64,000 nucleotides of DNA from an uncultured Lachnospiraceae bacterium (GTDB lineage Bacteria > Bacillota > Clostridia > Lachnospirales > Lachnospiraceae), in contig CAJUPJ010000016.1 in the NCBI GenBank assembly GCA_910588655.1, forward strand, positions 17,939-81,938, in the 5' to 3' direction. Position numbers and translations under genes: made by a program. Below the pieces are notes generated by a model that worked only from the letters and a program-made list of their open reading frames with translations, did not search any database and had not been told where the DNA came from. Shown here in pieces: positions 36,714 to 45,619 of this stretch. The first letter of the stretch is position 1. The number at the start of each line of letters is the position of its first letter.

Positions 36714-38012
36714 TTAATTTTCCTGGCTCTTTTCAGCAGCGGAAGCTACAACAAGTTCTACAGCTTTCTGTACAGCTATATCCATGCGTATCTGTTCTTT
36801 CTCATTGTCACTAATTAATCCAGTGAGCTTGTCTTTCTCCATGTTGTAAGCTTCTGCCATTCTCTCAACTTCCTTGTCATAGTCTTCATCTGACACTTCA
36901 ATGTTTTCAGCAGCAGCTACTGCTTCAAGTACAAGACGGCTCTGTATACGTTTAAGTGCCTGTGGCTTTAATTCATCAATCATTTTCTGTAGTGTCAGGC
37001 CTGTAAGCTGCATATACTGTTCCATTGAAAGCCCCTGTGCCTGGAGACGCTGTGCAAATTCCTGTGTTATCTGCCTTGTCTGTGCATCAACCATAGGGTC
37101 TGGAATTTCCATCTGTGAATTCTCAATAATTGCGCCAATTACTTCTTCTTCCTTTTCCCTTTCAAGCGCTGCTTCCTTATTTTCAAGAAGTTTTTTCTTT
37201 AAGTCTTCCTTATATTCTTCTAATGTGTCAAAATCAGATACATCCTGTGCAAATTCATCATCAATATCAGGAAGTTCTTTTACTTTTATATCATTAATTT
37301 CTACATAGAATACAGCATCTTTGCCTCTGAGTTCCTCTGCCTGGTACATATCAGGGAATGTTACATGTACTTCTACAGAATCGCCTGCGTTTTTGCCAAT
37401 AAGCTGTTCTTCAAAATTATCAATAAATGTATGTGAACCAAGGACAAGTGAATAGTCTTCTGCTTTGCCGCCTTCAAACTGTTCACCATCAACATACCCG
37501 TCAAAGTTTATAATAACAGTATCTCCCTCTTGTGTTGCCCTGTCATCAACTGTAATCATACGTGAGTTATTTTCCCTTACCCTGCTGATTTCAGTGTCTA
37601 CTTCTTCATCTGTTACTTCTGCAGTCTTCTTTTCAACTTCTATTCCTTTGTATTCACCAAGAGTAATTTCTGGTTTAACTGCTACTGTTGCAGCAAATAT
37701 AAAAGGAGTGCCCTTTTCTATCTGTTCAACTTCTATTTCAGGCTGGGAAACGATTTCTAAACCACTTTCCTTTGCAGCATTTTCATATGCATCAGGAATT
37801 ATGATATTGGCAGCATCTTCATAAAACACGCTGGCACCATACATTTTTTCTATCATTTTACGTGGAGCTTTTCCCTTGCGGAAGCCTGGCATTGCTATCT
37901 TGTTCCTGCTTTTTTTATATGCTTCATCAAGCGCTTTTTCAAATTCCTGTGCTGGAACTTCAATAACAAGCTTTGCCATATTCTTCTCTAACTTTTCTAC
38001 CTGTACACTCAT
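36714..38012 (-). CDS. tig: Trigger factor, ribosome-bound chaperone
   Basis: 432 aa. The ribosome-binding N-terminal domain contains the signature GFRKGKAPRKMIEKMYG; the middle FKBP-like prolyl isomerase domain lies near residues 160-245 (EGDTVIINFDGYVDGEQFEG) and a helical C-terminal domain follows. AAGGAGGAAATATT precedes ATG. First gene of tig-clpP-clpX-lon-engB. Confidence 0.96.
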   Translation of the reverse strand: MSVQVEKLEKNMAKLVIEVPAQEFEKALDEAYKKSRNKIAMPGFRKGKAPRKMIEKMYGASVFYEDAANIIIPDAYENAAKESGLEIVSQPEIEVEQIEKGTPFIFAATVAVKPEITLGEYKGIEVEKKTAEVTDEEVDTEISRVRENNSRMITVDDRATQEGDTVIINFDGYVDGEQFEGGKAEDYSLVLGSHTFIDNFEEQLIGKNAGDSVEVHVTFPDMYQAEELRGKDAVFYVEINDIKVKELPDIDDEFAQDVSDFDTLEEYKEDLKKKLLENKEAALEREKEEEVIGAIIENSQMEIPDPMVDAQTRQITQEFAQRLQAQGLSMEQYMQLTGLTLQKMIDELKPQALKRIQSRLVLEAVAAAENIEVSDEDYDKEVERMAEAYNMEKDKLTGLISDNEKEQIRMDIAVQKAVELVVASAAEKSQEN

Positions 38013-38080
38013 TTTAATATTTCCTCCTTATAATAAACGGGTAATCTCCCGTAATTTACCATTTGTATAATATATCATGA

Positions 38081-38108
38081 ACAAACCCCGAAAATCAAGG
38101 GGGTTTGT
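38081..38108 (-). terminator. Terminator of glmM
   Basis: ACAAACCCC (38081-38089) pairs with GGGGTTTGT (38100-38108) around a 10-base loop, 45 bases after the glmM stop on the minus strand. Confidence 0.65.
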
Positions 38109-38152
38109 TAAATTTTATAACTTTTCGCATTTGTTTTATAAATTTGTATATT

Positions 38153-39496
38153 TTAAACTGTAACAAACCCTTTATCTTCCAGTACGGCAACAACACTGTC
38201 TACATACTTTTCACATAATTCCTGTGTTTCAGCTTCCACCATTACACGTACTAAAGGTTCTGTGCCACTTTCCCTTAAAAGAATACGCCCATTTTCACCA
38301 AGTGCTTTTTCTGCCTCTTTTGCTGTATACAGCACATAAGCATCATTTATAGCTGCTGTTTTATCTGTCACTTTTACATTTTTAAGGAGCTGTGGGTATA
38401 TTTTTAAATCTTTTCTTAATTCTGAAAGCTTTGTTTTCTTTTCAAGCATTACTTCCATAAGCATAAGTGATGTAAGAACCCCGTCACCTGTTACGGCATA
38501 TTTACTGAATATTATATGCCCTGACTGTTCCCCTCCAAGCGAATGTCCATGTTCCATCATATTTGCATTGACATATTTATCACCAACCGCAGTTTTCTCA
38601 TATGCAATGCCTGCTTTGTCCAGTGCCTTGTAAAGCCCTAAATTAGACATAACTGTTGTAACTACTGTATTATTATTTAACTCGCCTTTCTCTTTAAGAT
38701 AACAGCCACAAATATAAAGTATTGCGTCCCCGTCTATTACCTCACCCTGGTCATCAACTGCAAGACACCTGTCTGCATCACCGTCATAAGCAAAGCCAAT
38801 ATCAAGGTTTTTCTCTTTTACAAATTCCTGTAACTTTTCTATATGTGTAGAGCCGCACCCATCGTTAATATTAAGCCCGTCTGGCTCCATCCCTATAGTA
38901 TAAGTCTTTGCACCAAGGGCATCAAAAACACCTTTGGCAACAGAATATGAAGAACCATTGGCACAGTCAAGCCCTACACGTATATTTTTAAATGAACGTG
39001 TAGCAAGTGACATAAGATATCCTATATACCTGTGCCTGCCTATTGCATAGTCAATTGTACATCCGATATTTTCCTTTGTTGCAAACGGAATTGTATCTTT
39101 GGCACTGTCTATGTACTCCTCTATTTTTTCTTCTATTTCTGCTTCAAGTTTATAACCGTTTCCATTTATTACTTTCAGGCCATTGTCATAATATGGGTTA
39201 TGGCTTGCAGAAATCATAATGCCACAGTCAAACTGTTCAGTCCTTACTACATATGAAACACTTGGCGTCGGGGTAACATGTAACAGGTATACATCTGCCC
39301 CACTTGCAGTAAGCCCTGCGGAAAGTGCATCCTCAAACATGTAACTTGAACGTCTGGTATCTTTTCCTATTATAATCCTTGCCTTATGCTCTTGTCCATA
39401 ATACCATCCAAGAAAACGGCCCACTTTATAGGCATGTATAACATTTAACCCGGCATTTGCCTCACCCCTGAAACCATCTGTGCCAAAATACTTCAT
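38153..39496 (-). CDS. glmM: Phosphoglucosamine mutase
   Basis: Converts glucosamine-6-phosphate to glucosamine-1-phosphate for UDP-GlcNAc. 447 aa from ATG 39494-39496, where GGAGG is nine bases upstream and the protein starts MKYFGTDGFRGEAN as in the family; the 47-residue upstream extension is not conserved-looking. The phosphoserine loop is GIMISASHNPYYDNG, the metal loop FAYDGDADRCLAV, the sugar-binding loop GGEQSGHI and the phosphate-binding loop RESGTEPLVRVM. Monocistronic, bounded by a terminator and by R1-C upstream. Confidence 0.95.
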   Translation of the reverse strand: MKYFGTDGFRGEANAGLNVIHAYKVGRFLGWYYGQEHKARIIIGKDTRRSSYMFEDALSAGLTASGADVYLLHVTPTPSVSYVVRTEQFDCGIMISASHNPYYDNGLKVINGNGYKLEAEIEEKIEEYIDSAKDTIPFATKENIGCTIDYAIGRHRYIGYLMSLATRSFKNIRVGLDCANGSSYSVAKGVFDALGAKTYTIGMEPDGLNINDGCGSTHIEKLQEFVKEKNLDIGFAYDGDADRCLAVDDQGEVIDGDAILYICGCYLKEKGELNNNTVVTTVMSNLGLYKALDKAGIAYEKTAVGDKYVNANMMEHGHSLGGEQSGHIIFSKYAVTGDGVLTSLMLMEVMLEKKTKLSELRKDLKIYPQLLKNVKVTDKTAAINDAYVLYTAKEAEKALGENGRILLRESGTEPLVRVMVEAETQELCEKYVDSVVAVLEDKGFVTV

Positions 39497-39773
39497 TTTT
39501 ATATTCCTCCATTCTATTATATCCATTACAGGCATAAACAAACATAAAATACACCAAACATGCCATATATGACATTGTACAGGACAATTATAAGCCTGTA
39601 TTCTATTAATACTAGCATAACACACTATATAAATCAATAATTTAAAAATTGGTGTTTTCCTGTTATTTTGTGTTTTGTGTGGTGGACGGACGCAGGGGTT
39701 CAGGTGTTTTATTAAATTATTCCATTCCAGAAAACATGCCAGAGCATGGCTTTTGCATGCTTTCTGTTACGTT

Positions 39774-40055
39774 ACAATATCATCTAGTCCAAAAAAGATG
39801 TTTAGAAATTACACTTGCTGGGAACGCTGGCAAATCCAAAGTGCATTCCATGAAAAAAGCACGCTCCCGCTTGGACGTCACACGCAATGGTGCATAAAGC
39901 CCCTAATGTTCCTACGGAACATTTTAGTACAGGGCTTAAGCACCAGCGGTTCCGTACAGCTTTTTCATGGAAGCACATTTGGAATTTGCCAGCAATCTAC
40001 ACTTTGGTAATTTATAGAAATATCTTTGTACAAACTCTTAACTAAATGACATTGT
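39774..40055 (+). repeat. R2 copy 1, hairpin element inside R1-C
   Basis: About 282 bp. Ends ACAATATCATCTAG and CTAAATGACATTGT, imperfect inverted repeats. Long stems AACGCTGGCAAATCCAAA / TTTGGAATTTGCCAGC and TTCCATGAAAAAAGC / GCTTTTTCATGGAA, then GCACGCTCCCGCTTGGACGT, the core CACGCAATGG..CATAAAGCC (39881-39902) and its partner GGCTTAAGCACCAGCGG (39933-39949). Flanking arms TTTTGCATGC..GTTAC extend the palindrome into R1-C, so the exact insertion boundary is unclear. Confidence 0.75.
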
Positions 40056-40446
40056 AACATAGCAGGGCATGCAAAAACCATATCTGTGACATGCTTTCCT
40101 GTCATGGAATAATATTAGATGTAACACCTGAAACCTGCTGTTTCCTGGCAAACCACAAAAAACATAATATAAAAACAGGAAACTACACCATGGGGGAGCA
40201 GAAGATTCAGACGTACGGAAGTCCTGCAACAGCCTTTTTGCATTAATAATTACTATACTATTAGCCAATGCCTTCTTGCCAGCAATGTGGGTTGTGAATA
40301 GCAAAATCATCTTCACCCCCATTTATGGTTATCTTACTATTTTTGTATGTTTTACTGTGAATTTATGGTGACACGTTTCGTGTGCCAGATGCCAGTAATT
40401 ATTCTGTAAAAAGGGCACGTTTCCGCTGCTTGGTGTAACATAGTGC

Positions 40447-40724
40447 AATGTTATTTAGTTAAGGGTTTAGATGAAAAATATTTATAAATTACCAAAGTGT
40501 AGATTAGCTGGCAAATTCCAAATGTGCTTACATGAACAAGCTGTACGAAGCCGCTGGTGCTTAAGCCCTGTTTTAAAATGTTCCGCAGGAACATTAAGGG
40601 CTTTATGCATCCATTGCGTGCGAGTCCAAGCGCAAGCGTGCTTTGTTCATGGAAGGCACTTTGGATTTGCCAGCGCATCCAATACATGTAATTTTTAAAC
40701 ACTTCGCCTTAACTAAATAACATT
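40447..40724 (-). repeat. R2 copy 2, hairpin element inside R1-C, inverted
   Basis: 278 bp bounded by AATGTTATTTAGTTAAGG and its complement CCTTAACTAAATAACATT. The core is on the minus strand (40599-40620) with partner at 40551-40567. Its stem loop TTTTAAAATGTTCC/GGAACATTAAGG differs from copy 1 yet still pairs. The left part TACCAAAGTGTAGATTAGC is the complement of the corresponding right part of copy 1, so the two copies in R1-C face each other. Confidence 0.78.
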
Positions 40725-40897
40725 ATTTTATATTAGCGTAGCATGAACATACCTTTTTACAAAATATTCTGGCTCTGGCACACAGAAACCGTCTACCATA
40801 CACAAAAACCCACACAAACACAAGATAACCATAAACAAATATGGCATTGCCAGGCATAATACCCCTTTAAACATGGTACGCATTTTTAATACCCCCT

Positions 40898-40927
40898 GCA
40901 AGGTGGCATATTTTACTAAAACCTTGC
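40898..40927. promoter_or_regulatory. Inverted repeat upstream of the 41007 regulator
   Basis: GCAAGGT (40898-40904) and ACCTTGC (40921-40927), 16 bases apart, 80 bases before the regulator gene. It could be an operator for that regulator or the residue of a terminator; no clear promoter was found beside it. Confidence 0.35.
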
Positions 40928-41006
40928 TAAAATCCATTAAAAGGATATGCTCCATCCAATGCCCCTTTCTCTCCGCCACAACACTTTTAGAAGAAACGGA
41001 GGAAAC

Positions 41007-41348
41007 ATGGATAACAGTAACAGTTTTATTATTAACGATTCAAAATCATTTGGATTAAGACTTGCGAGGTTAAGAGAGGGCAAAAGTGTAAGTGCACGTG
41101 AAATGAGCCTTTCCATAGGACAAAACAAAAACTATATCAATGCCATAGAAACTGGCAAAAATTATCCCTCAATGTCATCTTTTTTATATATCTGTGAATA
41201 CATGGAAATCACACCTAAAGACTTTTTTGATACAGGATGCAAAAACCCTTTCCTTTCAGAAGAATTTATTAAAATAATTCAACAGCTAAATCCTGAACAA
41301 ATAGAACACTTATACCAGATTGTCCTTGATATCGCTTCCAAAGCTTAA
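41007..41348 (+). CDS. Small Xre-family transcriptional regulator
   Basis: 113 aa from ATG 41007-41009 with GGAGG five bases upstream. Residues about 12-70 form an Xre-type helix-turn-helix: FGLRLARLREGKSVSAREMS, then IGQNKNYINAIETGKNYPSM. The C-terminal 35 residues are helical (FIKIIQQLNPEQIEHLYQIV) and may mediate dimerisation. No toxin or phage gene is adjacent, so it is not part of a visible toxin-antitoxin pair. It sits just after R1-C. Confidence 0.85.
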   Translation: MDNSNSFIINDSKSFGLRLARLREGKSVSAREMSLSIGQNKNYINAIETGKNYPSMSSFLYICEYMEITPKDFFDTGCKNPFLSEEFIKIIQQLNPEQIEHLYQIVLDIASKA

Positions 41349-41409
41349 TTCACCAGATATTTTTCTTTCATATCCTACTTGGCGGCAATATGCAGAAGCA
41401 TATTGCCTT

Positions 41410-42246
41410 TTAATGTTTTTCAAGGAAATGGCATGGTTTCTCCCTTTCTGAAAGTGTTGCAAAACCATAACCTGCTGCCTTTAATTCCTTTATAACTCCT
41501 CTTAATGCCTCAAGCGTCTGCTTATTACAGCCAGAATCATGCATAAGTATTACAGGCTCGTTATATTTCTTAAAATCTTTCCTTATATTTCCCATAATTG
41601 AGTCTACTGTAGGTGTACCGACCGAATCCTCTGCACTTACATTCCAGTCTGCATATTCCATGCCATTCTCATGCACTTTATTAATAATGTTTTCCCTGAA
41701 TGTACTTATATAACCGTTTGCACTTCCCCAGGGAAACCTTACAAGCTTTGCGTCATACCCGAACTGTGTTTCAAGCTGTTCCTTTATCTTCATTATATCC
41801 TTAAAACATGACTCTTCATTGGCATAAATTTCATTAGCTTCATGGCAGTATGTATGCACCCCTATTTCATGCCCCTCATCCAGTTCCCTTTTTATTATTT
41901 CTGCCATTTCCCCGTCAATCTGCTGTCCAATAAGGAAAAATGTTGCTTTTGCATCCTCTTCCTTAAGTATATCAAGGTATTTTTCTGTCAGGCAGCTAGG
42001 CCCGTCATCAAATGTAAGGTAAGCAGTTTTCTTAATTGTCCCCTCAGAAATGGTACTCTCCCCTGCTTTTTTGCTTCCGTTACGGCTTCCTGCCATCCAT
42101 GCGCTATTCCTCCAGCCTGCCCTCTCTGCAAGCATACATGCACATATAATAACTACAGCAGCTATACATGCCACTTTTTCCTTGAAATTCCACGATGTTG
42201 CTTCTTCCCCGTTATCATTTTTATTAAAATTATCTGGAATTTTCAT
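41410..42246 (-). CDS. Polysaccharide deacetylase (NodB/PgdA-like)
   Basis: 278 aa. One N-terminal membrane segment (VACIAAVVIICACMLAERAG, about residues 24-43) followed by a NodB domain: TFDDGPSCLTEKY gives the catalytic Asp and metal Asp, HTYCHE the two metal-binding His, RFPWGSANGY the third motif and ILMHDSG the closing His. It probably removes acetyl groups from peptidoglycan or another wall polymer outside the cell, a known route to lysozyme resistance; the substrate is inferred. Divergent from the GH94 gene. Confidence 0.9.
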   Translation of the reverse strand: MKIPDNFNKNDNGEEATSWNFKEKVACIAAVVIICACMLAERAGWRNSAWMAGSRNGSKKAGESTISEGTIKKTAYLTFDDGPSCLTEKYLDILKEEDAKATFFLIGQQIDGEMAEIIKRELDEGHEIGVHTYCHEANEIYANEESCFKDIMKIKEQLETQFGYDAKLVRFPWGSANGYISTFRENIINKVHENGMEYADWNVSAEDSVGTPTVDSIMGNIRKDFKKYNEPVILMHDSGCNKQTLEALRGVIKELKAAGYGFATLSEREKPCHFLEKH

Positions 42247-42355
42247 ATATTACACCAGCCTCTTAATTTTGTATCTTATAAAATTTATGTAGGCATGTAA
42301 TAAATATTACTGTAATTTTGCGCATATTTTTACAGTATTTTTAGGGGACATTCCA

Positions 42356-42385
42356 TTTGCTTTTAAATATAAATTAAGCTATAAT
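42356..42385 (+). promoter_or_regulatory. Probable promoter of the GH94 phosphorylase gene
   Basis: TTTGCT (42356-42361), 18-base spacer, TATAAT (42380-42385), 48 bases before the start codon. No clear operator is seen. Confidence 0.55.
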
Positions 42386-42433
42386 TTTTTTAAAACAGTG
42401 TGGTCTTAAAACACACAAGAATGGAGGAAATTT

Positions 42434-44875
42434 ATGAAATTTGGTTACTTTGATGACCCTGCAAAAGAATACGTTATTACAACACCTAAAACCCCTCTTC
42501 CCTGGATAAATTACCTTGGGAGCAGCAGTTTTTTCTCACTAATATCTAATACATGTGGCGGTTACAGTTTCTATAAGGATGCCAAGCTTTTACGACTTAC
42601 GCGTTACCGTTATAACAATGTGCCATCCGATGAAGGCGGACGCTATTATTATATTAAAGATGGCGATACTGTATGGAATCCTGGATGGCAGCCCTGCAGG
42701 ACAGAACTTGACTCTTACGAATGCCGCCACGGCATGGGTTACAGCCGTTTTACCTCAGTTAAAAACGGTCTTGAAGCTTCCATGCTTGCATTTGTCCCAT
42801 TAAATGATAACTGCGAAATAAACCAGGTTAAGTTTACAAATAATTCTGGCAGTGAAAAGAATTTTACATTTTTCTCATATATTGAATTCTGTCTCTGGAA
42901 TGCAATGGACGATATGACAAATTTCCAGAGAAACCTAAATATTGGTGAAGTTGAAGTAATTGGCTCTTCTATTTACCATAAGACAGAATACCGCGAGCGC
43001 CGCAACCACTATGCAGTTTTTTCTGTAAATACAGATATTGACGGTTTTGACACAAGCCGCGATGAGTTCTTAGGCGCATATAATGGTGTTAATGAACCAC
43101 AGGTTGTAAAAGAAGGCAAATCACATAATTCTATTGCAAGCGGATGGAGTCCTGTGGGTTCACACCAGATTAATGTAAAACTTGCACCTGGTGAAACAAA
43201 AAGTTTTATTTTTGTGCTTGGCTACTGTGAAAACCCACAAGACCAGAAGTTTTCTGAGCCAGATGTTATTAATAAAAAACCTGCTGATGAACTTCTTGCA
43301 AAATACCAGACTGATGCACAGGTTGATGCTGCACTTGATGAATTAAAGAATGACTGGGAAAACCTGCTTTCTAAATTTACAGTACATTCTTATGAGGAAA
43401 AGCTCGACCGCATGGTAAATATCTGGAACCAGTACCAGTGTATGGTTACATTTAATATGTCACGTTCCGCTTCTTATTATGAATCCGGAATTGGCCGTGG
43501 CATGGGCTTCCGCGATTCATGCCAGGATTTGCTTGGCTTTGTACATCTTATTCCAGAACGTGCAAGGGAAAGGATTATTGATATTGCTTCAACACAGTTT
43601 GAGGATGGCAGTTCCTACCACCAGTACCAGCCACTTACCAAGAAAGGAAACCTTGATATAGGAAGCGGCTTTAATGACGACCCTCTCTGGCTTGTTGCCT
43701 GTGTTTCTGCTTATGTAAGGGAAACTGGTGATATATCAATACTTGAAGAAAATGTTCCTTTTGATAATGATGAAAGCAAAGCAGTATCTCTTATGGAACA
43801 CCTTAAACGCTCATTTAATTATACAGCAGAACACAAAGGCCCGCATAACCTTCCGCTTATAGGGCGTGCTGACTGGAACGACTGCCTTAACTTAAACTGT
43901 TTCTCAGAAAATCCTGGTGAGTCATTCCAGACATTCGGGCCAAGTGAAGGCCCTGTTGCTGAATCGGTATTTATTGCAGGAATGTTTGTTAAATATGGCA
44001 AGGAATATGCTGACCTCTGCGAATTTACAGGTGATAAGGCTGAAGCAGAACGTGCAAGGGCTGAAGTTGCAAAAATGAATGAAGCTGTCCTTAAAGACGG
44101 CTGGGATGGCAAATGGTTTGTGCGTGCTTATGATGCCAAAGGAAATAAGGTTGGTTCTGATGAATGTGAGGAAGGCAAGATTTATATTGAGCCACAGGGA
44201 TTTTGCGTACTTGCAGGAATTGGCACTGAAACAGGTGAGGCAGAACAGGCACTTGACTCTGTAAAAGAAATACTTGATACTAAATATGGCATTGTGCTTT
44301 TACAGCCAGCTTACACAAAGTACCATCTTGAACTTGGGGAAATTTCATCTTATCCGCCTGGATATAAAGAAAATGCTGGTATCTTCTGCCACAACAACCC
44401 TTGGGTATCATGTGCCGAAACAGTTATAGGCAGGGGAAACAGGGCATTTGAAATTTACAAGAGGACATGTCCTGCATATATTGAAGATATAAGTGAAATC
44501 CATTGTACAGAGCCTTATGTATACTCACAGATGATAGCAGGCAAAGATGCACACTTCTTTGGACAGGCTAAGAACAGCTGGCTTACTGGTACTGCAGCGT
44601 GGACATTTGTAAATGTATCGCAGTATATACTTGGTGTTTCAGCTACTCTTTATGGCTTAAGCATTGACCCTTGCATTCCTTCTGAAATGGGCACAAAGTT
44701 TACAATTACACGTAAATACCGCGAGGGCACTTATAATATTACTGTAGAAAACCCTTCCCAGGTTGAAAAAGGTGTAACAAAACTTATTGTTGATGGAAAA
44801 GAACTTGAAGGAACTACTGTTGTTCCATATGAAAAAGGTAAAACAGAATATAATGTAACTGTTGTTATGGGTTAA
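42434..44875 (+). CDS. GH94 cellobiose phosphorylase
   Basis: 813 aa cytoplasmic enzyme that splits cellobiose with phosphate to glucose-1-phosphate and glucose, saving ATP. The N-terminus MKFGYFDDPAKEYVITTP, WINYLGSSSFFSLISNTCGG and the catalytic region SGIGRGMGFRDSCQDLLGF (acid Asp) match the cellobiose-phosphorylase branch of GH94. GRADWNDCLNLN and the C-terminal beta sandwich are also typical, and length is close to the usual 810-820. Substrate specificity within GH94 is judged from overall similarity only. GGAGG precedes ATG. No transporter is adjacent, so uptake of cellobiose must be encoded elsewhere. Confidence 0.92.
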   Translation: MKFGYFDDPAKEYVITTPKTPLPWINYLGSSSFFSLISNTCGGYSFYKDAKLLRLTRYRYNNVPSDEGGRYYYIKDGDTVWNPGWQPCRTELDSYECRHGMGYSRFTSVKNGLEASMLAFVPLNDNCEINQVKFTNNSGSEKNFTFFSYIEFCLWNAMDDMTNFQRNLNIGEVEVIGSSIYHKTEYRERRNHYAVFSVNTDIDGFDTSRDEFLGAYNGVNEPQVVKEGKSHNSIASGWSPVGSHQINVKLAPGETKSFIFVLGYCENPQDQKFSEPDVINKKPADELLAKYQTDAQVDAALDELKNDWENLLSKFTVHSYEEKLDRMVNIWNQYQCMVTFNMSRSASYYESGIGRGMGFRDSCQDLLGFVHLIPERARERIIDIASTQFEDGSSYHQYQPLTKKGNLDIGSGFNDDPLWLVACVSAYVRETGDISILEENVPFDNDESKAVSLMEHLKRSFNYTAEHKGPHNLPLIGRADWNDCLNLNCFSENPGESFQTFGPSEGPVAESVFIAGMFVKYGKEYADLCEFTGDKAEAERARAEVAKMNEAVLKDGWDGKWFVRAYDAKGNKVGSDECEEGKIYIEPQGFCVLAGIGTETGEAEQALDSVKEILDTKYGIVLLQPAYTKYHLELGEISSYPPGYKENAGIFCHNNPWVSCAETVIGRGNRAFEIYKRTCPAYIEDISEIHCTEPYVYSQMIAGKDAHFFGQAKNSWLTGTAAWTFVNVSQYILGVSATLYGLSIDPCIPSEMGTKFTITRKYREGTYNITVENPSQVEKGVTKLIVDGKELEGTTVVPYEKGKTEYNVTVVMG

Positions 44876-44901
44876 TATTTTTTAACGCCAGCAGACATAT
44901 A

Positions 44902-44941
44902 ACAGGGGCACACCAGCTAATAAAACTGGATATGCCCCTGT
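44902..44941. terminator. Bidirectional terminator after GH94 gene
   Basis: ACAGGGGCA (44902-44910) pairs with TGCCCCTGT (44933-44941), with an inner CCAG/CTGG pairing; it lies between two convergent genes. Confidence 0.75.
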
Positions 44942-44966
44942 ATATTAATACTGTTTATGGCAGCTT

Positions 44967-45539
44967 TTATGCTTTAGCCTCAAATACTGGCAATGTGTCC
45001 AGCAATTCAGCTATTGGCGTAATTTTCTCATTATTAAATATATTATCAACAGCTTCTTCTTCATTTTCGTAATTTTTATTGTCCAGGTATTTTAAAAGTT
45101 TTCTCCTCTCAGATTTCTCATCCTTGTCTGGAAGCCTGTTATAATCCCCTGACTTCTTAAATTCTTTTTCAACTTCCCTGAAACCGGCAATAAGATATTC
45201 CTTATCCGGGTCATCTTTATTAACCCCGCCTACAGCATTATCAATTACTTCCTGTGCTTCTTCCTTTGATTTACAGCTTTTAAGCCTGTTTTTCAATGCC
45301 TCTTTCTGGTACTTTACACGCAATGCTGTTGTGTAAAGCTGCTGGTTATGCAGGCTTAAATAATTTAATTCCTCCTGTGTAAGGTTTTTGCCACTCTTAA
45401 GCTTTGCCATAATCCTGCCCATATAAGCGGCACTTTCCTCTTCATCCATGCCATACGTTGGGTCTATAAGCGCTTCTATTGCATCCTGCCATATTTTATT
45501 CTTTTCAGTCATATTTTCTTTAGCAAGAACCATATCCAT
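44967..45539 (-). CDS. Conserved-looking cytosolic protein of unknown function
   Basis: 190 aa from ATG 45537-45539, eight bases after AAGGAG. Hydrophilic, almost entirely helical by composition, rich in Lys and Glu, with no membrane segment or signal. Segments such as YMGRIMAKLKSGKNLTQEEL and VDNIFNNEKITPIAELLD look like ordered helices. I do not recognise the family. It ends 26 bases from the GH94 terminator and begins 80 bases after the radical SAM gene on the same strand, so the two might be co-transcribed, but nothing connects their functions. Confidence 0.7.
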   Translation of the reverse strand: MDMVLAKENMTEKNKIWQDAIEALIDPTYGMDEEESAAYMGRIMAKLKSGKNLTQEELNYLSLHNQQLYTTALRVKYQKEALKNRLKSCKSKEEAQEVIDNAVGGVNKDDPDKEYLIAGFREVEKEFKKSGDYNRLPDKDEKSERRKLLKYLDNKNYENEEEAVDNIFNNEKITPIAELLDTLPVFEAKA

Positions 45540-45619
45540 CCATACCACTCCTTCCTGCCTGCCAGGGGCATATTTCTTTAATTTTCCTATAAGTTATATC
45601 GGCTTGTATTGCACTTTCT

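Larger units (their letters stand above)
39656..40835. repeat. R1-C: composite inverted-repeat element with two R2 hairpins inside
   Basis: About 1,180 bp, boundaries approximate. The ends are diverged copies of the R1 terminus (left CTGTTATTTTGTGTTTTGTG, right CACAAACACAAGATAACC) followed by GGACGGACGCAGG on the left. Left half: ATTATTCCATTCCAG pairs with CTGTCATGGAATAATATTAG near 40102, type as R1-A hairpin 1. Right half: GTGTGCCAGATGCCAGTAAT (40380-) pairs with ATATTCTGGCTCTGGCACAC (40764-), type as R1-A hairpin 2. In both halves the tip that should carry the R1 core is replaced by an R2 element. The centre (40190-40330) shares GAAGATTCAGAC and TACGGAA with R1-A. It lies between divergent glmM and the 41007 regulator. 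No coding potential seen. Confidence 0.78.

Noticed and set aside
41007..41348. Antitoxin of a toxin-antitoxin pair
   Set aside because: The neighbouring genes are a repeat element and a polysaccharide deacetylase; no toxin-sized frame with a ribosome binding site is adjacent.
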